Assembly: GCA_033220425.1 (NCBI GenBank) | Contig: CM065650.1 | Coordinates: 3,534,001 to 3,598,000, forward strand | From: Lepraria neglecta | Lineage: Eukaryota; Ascomycota; Lecanoromycetes; Lecanorales; Stereocaulaceae | Length of the DNA: 64,000 nucleotides | Direction: 5' to 3' | Shown: positions 56,572-64,000 of the stretch, in pieces | How the letters are laid out: each line of letters opens with the position of its first letter | Numbering within the stretch: the first letter of the stretch is position 1 | The notes under the pieces: model-generated | Databases searched by the model: none | What the model was told of the DNA's origin: nothing | The model's input: only the letters and a program-made list of their open reading frames with translations | Position numbers and translations under genes: made by a program

Positions 56572-57036
56572 GTGCAGACATCAACCACTACATCTCCATC
56601 ACCAGAGGTCTTTCCTGATACGATACTCATTCCCGCTTGGAGCATGCCGAGCGACATGCTACATGACCCTACGTTTTGGGATAGTCCTGCCGGCTCCGTC
56701 CAATCCAATCTGCACTCTGTAGGCTTGGTTATACGCGCAGCTGTTGGCTTTGGGCAGGTAAGCAATCGAATAAACTTAGAGTCCGAAATCTTCTTTGTGC
56801 CAATTGCGCATACAGTGCATGACCGGTGGCTTCATCAACGGCTCACCCTCGATTCACAGTTCGTGGGGAAGAGTCGGCAAATTGTATGTGGCTGGATCCA
56901 GAACGGCAAGTTGATGTGCGCTCCTACCACCATGCGCGCTAGGCTAGCTGCATATTTGTTTTGTGAAGCTATCCAAAAGGGTCCAACAGACATCCATCCC
57001 TGTCATTGCGTTGGGCTTCTTTGTAAGGCGATATAG
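56572..57036 (+). pseudogene. Open fragment of unrecognised gene, perhaps hotdog thioesterase-like
   Basis: A protein-like frame of about 150 residues without a convincing start: TILIPAWSMPSDML, LHSVGLVIRAAVGFGQV, then SEIFFVPIAHTVHDRWLHQR and QIVCGWIQNGKLM. The alternation of strands with a DRWL turn and a G-x-I-x-x-x-G strand is faintly like the second half of acyl-CoA thioesterases, but I would not assign it. It lacks an N-terminal half and is surrounded by relics, so it is probably a fragment. Confidence 0.25.
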
Positions 57037-57291
57037 CGAGATTGAAGAGTCTGGAATCAAGCCAACTTGTTCAGCTTCAATTGTTATAGGTAAGCGAGCC
57101 AAAGAGACGACTTCATTTCGTCAGTTCAGCGGTAGATATACCTCGAAGTCTTCAACGTGATTGCCATTGCTTGTCCTCTCGATGAAGTCGTCTCCTCTTG
57201 GAGACATCCATTCAATCTCTCTGGCGTGCAATTTTTCGCGATCACAGGCGCCTAGTTGACTTCCCAAACTCCTCCACATATTCGTCCCACC

Positions 57292-57868
57292 ATGAAGACT
57301 TCCACGCTCTTCCTGTTGCTCACCGGCATCGCTCCCTCCTTCGCCGTAATCCAATACCTCCAAGCACAAGACCTGGCCAAATCCCAATGCGCCAACCACA
57401 CGGTCCTCGGCGCCAACCAATGTTGCTGTAACCAGTCCAATTGCAACCCAGCCTATGGCCAGCCCTGCCACGGCGACATCAAAGGCGCCGTACGTCTTTC
57501 TCCTCATTTCCATGCCAGTTTTCCCTTCCCTCTTGCCTCCCATTTCCCCACAAGACTTTACATACCAACACTCCGCACAGGTTTGTCCCGGCACGCAAAT
57601 GCTCAGTAGTGAATACGATGGCAATCCGGCCTTCGGCGGTTCAGCACCTATTAATACTGGCGGGATCTGCTACGCCCCTGGTGGCTGTCATTTGCAGAAC
57701 TGGCAGTATAAGCATGTCTGCTGTTCTTGCCCAGCGGGGTATGTGACCTTGCAGAACATCAATGGGAACTGTGATGAGGATGCGGAGTGTATGGGGTGTA
57801 CGGGAAACAATAAGGCCTTGACTAAGGATCAGTATGATAGTGGGTATTTATGCGTTGTCAAATCGTAG
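57292..57868 (+). CDS. Small cysteine-rich secreted protein, effector candidate
   Basis: Exons 57292-57489 and 57581-57868 with a 91-bp intron (GTACGT to CGCACAG) encode 161 residues. A clear signal peptide, MKTSTLFLLLTGIAPSFA, precedes a mature chain of about 143 residues with 16 cysteines, among them QCCC, VCC and SC groups, compatible with eight disulphides. No domain is recognised. The joint KGA to VCPGTQML keeps frame without forming a stop. Small size, secretion signal and high Cys content are the standard marks of fungal effectors or cell-wall proteins. It is intact although nearly all neighbours are decayed, which suggests it is used. Start: the ATG in CCACCATGA context. Confidence 0.75.
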
Positions 57869-57949
57869 GGTGTCGCGTGAGATAGCTTCACACTGTGCGA
57901 ATTAGCTAATGCACGAGATTGAGTATAGCGCGTTTAGCATGTTGACACA

Positions 57950-58265
57950 ATTGCTCCTGTGATTGATATACTCGACACCCTAAAGATTGCTCAGCACATT
58001 TACGGGAAGGGGTCTTACTCTCTCAAGACATTATTGGAAAAAATGGGTTGTCCCTCGAAGGAGCTACACAATGCTGGTAATGATTCAAACTACGCCTTGC
58101 GAGCGCTTTTATGCTGTTCGTCAAGGGCTATTCGAGGAAGTTGTGTGGAGCGGAACCTTTAGACCTGTTGGCTATCTTGCAGAACGTTGCACACGCTCCG
58201 TTGCCCAATGTTCGGAGAAGGAACAAGAACGCTCGGGCTTTGCGGGGAAGGTTTTGGCTTGGTGA
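57950..58265 (+). pseudogene. Piece of a Gfd2/YDR514C-like DEDD exonuclease (C-terminal part)
   Basis: The frame reads VIDILDTLKIAQHIYGKG, SLKTLLEKMGCP and KELHNAGNDSNYALRALL. A DTL helix, the SL-x-x-LL turn and the HNAGND block are the last catalytic segments of DEDD exonucleases of the fungal Gfd2/YDR514C type. The frame changes just after NYALRA, where the other frame continues FYAVRQGLFEE. No N-terminal half is found directly upstream, where the secreted protein gene sits. It lies on the same strand as the N-terminal piece at 50.3 kb. Confidence 0.55.
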
Positions 58266-58707
58266 TTGGAGTCATGCATTGGAAAGCCACTATCCGAGTC
58301 TCGATGCCACACTTTAGTGGGATTGAGCGTGGTACTAGCAGTTGCGTTTATTCGACAGCTCCGCCAGCAATATGAGAAGATAACCCTCTCATGTAAAAAA
58401 ATATCTATTCAGGGCCGTCAACTGTTTGATACCTTGATTGGTGGGTTGGACATGAACGCAGTCCCTGTATTGTTGCCGTCCTGCTTAGCCATTGAGTCGG
58501 AATAAGAAGGAGCGGTATCGAAGGTATAGAGGGGCGGTAAGACGGTCCCACAGCTGCACATTCACTCCTTTTTGAACACTTGATTGGTTGCATGGTTGCC
58601 AGGTTCAGCTCCAGGTTCAGCTGCCCTCTCCCTCCTTCGACTTGCTTAAGATTTACACCCACCTTCCCCTAGTCTACCTTGGGACGTAGCCAACCATCAA
58701 GCTTCAA
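58266..58707. other. Intergenic
   Basis: No supported gene; probable promoter side of the O-methyltransferase relic. Confidence 0.5.
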
Positions 58708-60088
58708 TATGGGCTCTACGGCCGTGAGCGTAGACGTTCCTGGCCTGGTGAAGCAGCTGAGGACCCTCAAATCATCCGACCTCCAAGATGAAGCAGCACG
58801 GAGGAGCTTGTTCGAAGCTGCGAGGAATGTCGCCGCTGCTTTGGAAACACCTGGAGATGCAATCAACCGTACTGCCCATACTGTATGGGTTTCTACCATA
58901 ACTGCTATCTATACCCCCGTGTTAATCATCATGACCTCGTTCAGTCTCTTCAAACCACCGCGGCTAAAATCGCCAGCGATCTCAACCTGTTTGAGATCTT
59001 GAGCAAGCAAGACATCTCTGTCTTCTACACAACACAGCTTGCAGAAACCACCAAAGTTGAGGAAATTCTTCTCGGTATGTTATTGGTCTGCCGCATTGCG
59101 GACGATGCCTTCTGCCTAGAGCTAACCGATTATCAAAGGTCGCCTCTTACGCTAAGTGGCCAGCTTCGGTATCGTAGAGGAGATTGGCGAAAACCAGTGG
59201 GCTACCATTGAGACCACTAAGACTCTGAGCGTGCCTGGATTGAGGGCCGGCATCTACCACATGTAGGGCATACTTCGTATGAAAGCTTATAAGCCATACT
59301 AACACCAGTTTTGCCAGCCATGACGGGGTTACGCCGTGCTGGCAGGCCCTACCCGAGTTCCTTGCTGAGACCAAGTACCAGAACCCGACCAATCTGCTTT
59401 CCAGAAAGGCCACAAGACAGAACAAATGCCCTTCCAGTGGGCCCTGAGCGTGCCGTTCCGTTTCGATAATATCAATTTGTGGATGGCCGCCAGTCGTGAG
59501 GGTCAGAACACATTCCTCGACGGCTATCCTTTCGAAAAGGAGCTTGGCCATAGCCTGAAGCCCGAAATTTCCCTGTTCGTTGACGTTGGTGGCGGTGTTG
59601 GTCATCAGTGCCTTGCTCTGAAGCAGAGACTCCCTCACCTGTCTGCCCGTGTCATCAATCCAGATTTCCCTCCTGTCATTGCTCAGGCTATTCCATGTGA
59701 GGGTGTAGAGCACACGGTCCACGACTTCATGGCCGAGCAGCCAATTAAAGGTAATTTCCCTCCAAATGCAATGATATCAAGGTTCCGCCTTCCGAATCTG
59801 ACTATATTTAGACGCCAGATTATACTACCTGCGTACGTCATGCATGAATACCCCGACGACAAGTGCGCCATCATCCTTCGGCAAATCATGGATGTCATGG
59901 ACAAGGACTCTGTAATCCTGATTGACGAGATGGTGCTACCCAACAAAGGTGCACATTGGCATCAAACGCAGGTTGATCTGCTGATGATGGCATGCTTCGC
60001 AGAGGACCGAGACGCAATGGCACTCCATGCTGGATGCTGCAGGGTTGAAGGTGAAACAGATTTACATCTACACGCCGGAACTTCGTGA
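58708..60088 (+). pseudogene. Decayed fungal O-methyltransferase
   Basis: This is a SAM-dependent O-methyltransferase of the type found in fungal secondary-metabolism clusters. In order: N-terminal dimerisation helices starting MGSTAVSVDVPGLVKQL, SLQTTAAKIASDLNLFEIL after an intron, the winged-helix part ASFGIVEEIGENQWA, then LWMAASREGQNTFLDG, SAM motif FVDVGGGVGHQCLALK and HEYPDDKCAIILRQIMDVM, and VILIDEMVLP. Several introns still have good borders, but at least three or four breaks disrupt the frame, so it is a fossil. No other biosynthetic gene is recognised nearby. Confidence 0.8.
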
Positions 60089-61241
60089 CAGCATCATGGT
60101 GGCGGTGCCAAAATAGGATATTGTATGTCTGTGTGCTTTTGATGTAATATTAAGCTATTAGCAGCCGCATCAGCAGCATGTCAGAAGTTGGCCGAATTGC
60201 TTCCTTAAGCATAATGATATGAACTCGCGCATGGACGTGACTCGAGGCCCTCCTGGCAGTCCCCTTCTTCCAACTTGGTCAGATTTGGAACGTCTTAGCG
60301 AGGGAAATTGGGCCGGTGTTTTGTGAAAGTCCTGCGCTCAAGTATCGGCGATACTATTGCACTTCGTGAGGGATTAAGTCAATATTTCGAAGATTACAGG
60401 CTCAAGTTTTGATAGTATTACATTTCAAACTCTTAAGCCTAAATCTTTGCTCGATTTAGGCTCTACAACAAACTAAAAGATCTCATTTCTGTCTTGGTAG
60501 GCTTCTGGTAAAGAGCCTAAGTTAAGGATATTGAGCATAAACTTGAGCCAGAAGTTGGGTCCTTGAGTTCGAAACAGCTACGAAGAGAACAGCCAGGGCT
60601 GCGAGTCAACGCATTCGCGCATCTAGGAACGTTGTACAAACAGATAGCCTCATGCTTACCGCGATCATCACTATTGTGAAATAGCATGGCTACACACAGA
60701 TAACGGTACCACAATAATACTGTGCATCCTACAGCCCACTTCAGAATTAATTTAGAACATCATTATACCCGAGGTTCGAGAAAGCCGTTGTACAATCCAA
60801 TAGGGTTAAGCGCATACTTACATATTCAGTATCCATCAGCTTCGCCAGACGTACGAGAGCATATCGTCTTTCATCTTCAGAAAGAGAATAAGGAATTGAA
60901 CACTTAATAACTTAGTCAAGGAACTCAGGAACAAAGCCTCGACACCTCTGAACACTAGCGCGCTTTAGACGCGCTCGCTCCGCGTAAAGTGATTTTGTCC
61001 GCTTGTCGAAAGTTCTGTGCCCTCTGACAAAGCTTGACAACACCTGCGCTACTCGACACCTCTACACTCGCTTGGGACCGGTCTCTAGCCAGCGAAGCAT
61101 CGACCTTGCCTCCCCTCGAAGTCTAACATTCTACATCGCCATTTTTCCTACACCCCCAATCCGCATAGAATAGACGTCATTCACAAGGCGTTGTGGCAGA
61201 ACACAAGGTAGCCTTTCAAGGCTCCTTCCTCGCACACCACT
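60089..61241. other. Intergenic, promoter side of FUN30
   Basis: No supported gene in about 1.15 kb. Confidence 0.55.
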
Positions 61242-64000
61242 ATGGACTCAGTCCAGGAGACGCCTGCAAAGAGGAGGAAGCTTGAAAATCGAGGCGTGGC
61301 GAGCAACTTTGCCTACGACTCGCAAAATGATAGTGGCGATGAGATCTTCGATGATTACGAGACCGTTGCTACAGTTCCTTTACCAAAGAGACCGACTCAG
61401 CAAAACAATACTATCGACCTAATCTCGTCTCCAGCATACGTCACCCAACCGACGCAAATCATAGCAAAAGGAACGCCTTCACGACAAGACAGCAGCCAGT
61501 CAATCGTCCAGATTGCAGCATCCTCTCCCGCCCGAGCGTCGAATGCAGCGTCTCCTACTCCGAGTAGACGCTTTACAGGTGGAAGAATTGCCAATATTAT
61601 GGCTCCTGCAGGTACAGCTTTCCGACCTCCGCCTGGAATTACGAGAGCCCCACCTACTGCAGCAGCAAAGCCTCCTCCTGTTCATGAGATCTCGGACGAT
61701 GATCTCCCAGTCTACAATGGCTCTTCGGACGAAGACTCGCAGACGAGACGCAAAGCGGATATCAAGCCGTCCACTTTCATTCAATCAGCTCAAAGGTCGT
61801 TCAACTCGGAGCCTACGAAGAACCGCTTTGGCGAAATAATCTCAAGCTCCTTCTATCAGCCCATTAACACGAGCAAGGCTCAACCTTCAGCGCTCTCGGG
61901 CTCTGTATTTGACAGCAGAAACCGTGATGAGAAGCAGACTACTTCGCGATTTGCTGCTCCAAAGCGATCAGCAGACACAATGGCAAATGCATACAGTGGC
62001 GCCAGCAGGCAACCCAAACAACCCAAACAAATACCGCAAACAGCGCCAGCGAGGGCTTTGCCAGCTGCTGATCTGGATCTTGACGATATCGAAGACTACC
62101 AACTTCGAAATAAAATCAGGCGAATACGTGATATCCTCCCTCAACATAGTATAATGGCGTGCAAGTATGCTCTCGAACAGAAGAGGTTCAATTTCGATGA
62201 TGCAATGGAATTTCTGGCTGCTCGGGAAGGTGATCCGACGCAAATCGATCTCACTATGTCCGACGGCGGCGAGGACCCACTATCCGCAAGGACTACCGTA
62301 GGCCCAAAGAAACCCTCAACAAAGCAACAGCTCAAGGCTCCGAACCAGAAGATTCAAGAGAAGTGGACTGCCACCCAGATTCCTCAGAAGATCACGCAAT
62401 CTTCTTCTCCGATTGCAGCTGTTTCTTCCCCTGTAGCAGCTCCAAAGCCTAGACGCCGTCTGGTCCAGGGTCGAAAGCATGCTTCCTCGCCCCCTCCCCT
62501 GGCAAACCCTCCGAAACAGCCATCGCCTGTCCCATCTACAAGGACTGTCACTGACGAGTCAGATTCAGCTCTTGGAGAGTCAGAACCTGACACCACGGAA
62601 TTAGATAATAAAGTTCTGAAATTCTTCAATACTTGCTCCGTCCTCGATCTCGCAGATATAGCCACAGTCACAGAAGAGGTCGCCACTGTTATGCTTTCTC
62701 AAAAGCCTTTCAGTTCGTTGGATGAAATTCGACAAATCTCAGGCGAAGCTCCACCAAGTACAAACAAAAAAACCAAGAAAAAGTCGACTAAGAAGCCAAT
62801 CGGCGATAAAATAGTGGACAAGTGCTTGGATATGTGGACTGGATACGAAGCCGTGGATGAGCTTGTCACGAGATGCGAAGCTTTGGCCAAACCACTCAAA
62901 GAAGACATGAAGACTTGGGGCATGGACGTCTTTGGAGCGGCTAAGAACGGTGAGCTTGAGCTGGTCAGCTTTGAGCGCGACACGTCCCCAAGAGATAGTG
63001 GGATTGGCACACCTACAAGCTTTACGGTTTCCGATGATGACGGTGGTGACGGTCAAGAAGTGCCAAAGAGGATCCGGAAGCACGGCTTCTTCCCTCAACC
63101 ATCTATTATGGCAAAAGGCATTCAATTGAAAGACTACCAGGTCGTCGGAATCAATTGGCTGTCTTTGCTGTTCAACAAGAAGCTCTCCTGTATCCTGGCC
63201 GATGACATGGGCCTGGGTAAGACATGCCAAGTCATCGCCTTCCTTGCCCATCTCCTAGAGAGGGGTGTCAAAGGCCCTCATCTTGTTGTCGTTCCTGCTT
63301 CAACCCTCGAGAATTGGCTACGCGAATTCTCCGTCTTCTGCCCGAAGCTACATGTTATGCCGTACTACGCCAGTCAGAGCGAGCGGCCAGGCATACAAGC
63401 TCAAATTCTCGATAGTCTAGACACGCTCAACGTAATTGTCACCACTTATACTTTGGCTAAAGCCAAGGACGATAACAGATTCTTGCGCAAGCTAAATCCG
63501 GTTGTTTGCGTCTACGATGAAGGTCACATTCTCAAGAATAGTAAATCAGCGGGGTACGATGCCCTCATGAGGATTCAGGCAGACTTCCGCCTACTGTTGA
63601 CAGGCACGCCACTGCAAAATAATCTAAAGGAGCTCGCCTCGCTTCTTGGGTTCATCCTGCCCTCGGTGTTCAGAGAACACGGCAAGGAGCTTGAGGCAAT
63701 TTTCAGCCACAAGGTCAAAACGACAGATGATTCTCACGCGGCGTTACTATCAAATCAGCGTATCGGTAGAGCAAAATCTATGATGACACCCTTCGTTCTA
63801 CGGCGAAAGAAATACCAAGTCCTCAAGCACCTTCCAGCCAAAACCCGACGAGTTGAGTACTGCGAGATGTCAGAATCTCAGTCCTACCTATACGATAAGG
63901 AGAAGGCCAAAGCACAACGGATAATTGCAGCAAGAGCGGCAGGTGAGAAAGTTGGCAACGAGACGAGTAACGTCATGATGGCACTACGCAAGGCTTCGAT
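61242..64000 (+). CDS. FUN30: Fun30/SMARCAD1-type SNF2 chromatin remodeller, 5' part
   Basis: One uninterrupted frame runs from the ATG at 61242 to the window edge, about 919 codons, so the C-terminal part is missing. The N-terminal 600 residues are Ser/Pro-rich with a bipartite-like basic start (PAKRRKLENR) and a CUE-like ubiquitin-binding helix set near 285-330 (LRNKIRRIRDILPQHSI, FNFDDAMEFLA). The SNF2 ATPase begins near 625 (IQLKDYQVVGINWL), with Walker A DDMGLGKT near 653, the DEGH box in VYDEGHILKNSKSA near 758, which marks the Fun30/SMARCAD1 subgroup, and LLTGTPLQNN. This nuclear enzyme acts in heterochromatin silencing and DNA end resection. Confidence 0.95.
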   Translation, partial: MDSVQETPAKRRKLENRGVASNFAYDSQNDSGDEIFDDYETVATVPLPKRPTQQNNTIDLISSPAYVTQPTQIIAKGTPSRQDSSQSIVQIAASSPARASNAASPTPSRRFTGGRIANIMAPAGTAFRPPPGITRAPPTAAAKPPPVHEISDDDLPVYNGSSDEDSQTRRKADIKPSTFIQSAQRSFNSEPTKNRFGEIISSSFYQPINTSKAQPSALSGSVFDSRNRDEKQTTSRFAAPKRSADTMANAYSGASRQPKQPKQIPQTAPARALPAADLDLDDIEDYQLRNKIRRIRDILPQHSIMACKYALEQKRFNFDDAMEFLAAREGDPTQIDLTMSDGGEDPLSARTTVGPKKPSTKQQLKAPNQKIQEKWTATQIPQKITQSSSPIAAVSSPVAAPKPRRRLVQGRKHASSPPPLANPPKQPSPVPSTRTVTDESDSALGESEPDTTELDNKVLKFFNTCSVLDLADIATVTEEVATVMLSQKPFSSLDEIRQISGEAPPSTNKKTKKKSTKKPIGDKIVDKCLDMWTGYEAVDELVTRCEALAKPLKEDMKTWGMDVFGAAKNGELELVSFERDTSPRDSGIGTPTSFTVSDDDGGDGQEVPKRIRKHGFFPQPSIMAKGIQLKDYQVVGINWLSLLFNKKLSCILADDMGLGKTCQVIAFLAHLLERGVKGPHLVVVPASTLENWLREFSVFCPKLHVMPYYASQSERPGIQAQILDSLDTLNVIVTTYTLAKAKDDNRFLRKLNPVVCVYDEGHILKNSKSAGYDALMRIQADFRLLLTGTPLQNNLKELASLLGFILPSVFREHGKELEAIFSHKVKTTDDSHAALLSNQRIGRAKSMMTPFVLRRKKYQVLKHLPAKTRRVEYCEMSESQSYLYDKEKAKAQRIIAARAAGEKVGNETSNVMMALRKAS

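Overview
The window is nuclear DNA of a filamentous ascomycete (Pezizomycotina). The signs are very short introns (about 49-80 bp with GTRNGT donors, CTRAC/CTAAC branch sites and YAG acceptors), dense genes on both strands, and fungal families such as DUF2406, STAND/NLR receptors and fungal Tc1/mariner transposons. A Dothideomycete is my best guess, but that is inference. No ribosomal RNA, convincing tRNA, CRISPR array or retroelement was seen.

Layout. 1-4.3 kb: edge of a kinetochore gene (NNF1), then decayed or orphan genes (SprT-like relic, small orphan gene, F-box-like relic). 4.3-13.4 kb: compact core block with RFC2, DUS2, IPP1, mL53, SEC20 and CSN1. 13.7-16.7 kb: a decayed HIS5 paralogue, a decayed amino-acid permease and a 175-bp MITE-like element. 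16.9-31.9 kb: core block with a mitochondrial-type tRNA m1A methyltransferase, a monoglyceride lipase, an LYR protein, an orphan methyltransferase, CCR4, PDE2 and a fused O6-alkylguanine-DNA alkyltransferase. 32.1-33.3 kb: broken Tc1/mariner transposon. 34.2-36.7 kb: two divergent genes of unknown role, one with a PD-(D/E)XK nuclease-like motif. 37.4-44.4 kb: core block with glucose-6-phosphate dehydrogenase, RPL33, a DUF2406 protein and VMA21. 44.9-60.1 kb: accessory island. From 61.2 kb to the edge: 5' part of a Fun30/SMARCAD1 chromatin remodeller.

The accessory island is the most unusual part. It opens with a large gene joining a HeLo-like fungal STAND N-terminal region, a TPR-like region and about 22 ankyrin repeats, with no NTPase between them. 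The repeats include a nearly identical 393-bp tandem duplication, the sign of rapidly remodelled recognition surfaces in fungal non-self receptors. Next come a decayed Tc1-type transposon, two separated pieces of a Gfd2-like DEDD exonuclease gene, a repeat-bearing membrane protein relic, a decayed orphan gene, and a decayed NLR with alpha/beta-hydrolase plus NB-ARC architecture. After these lie an intact 16-cysteine secreted protein and a decayed O-methyltransferase. Receptors, a candidate effector and transposon debris together suggest a fast-evolving non-self or host-interaction locus.

Core genes were modelled exon by exon, requiring each intron to keep phase and restore family-conserved protein sequence. 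Notable models are a 10-nt microexon in RPL33, a 21-nt microexon in G6PD, a probable GC-AG intron in CSN1, and a possible dual (mitochondrial/cytosolic) start in the pyrophosphatase.
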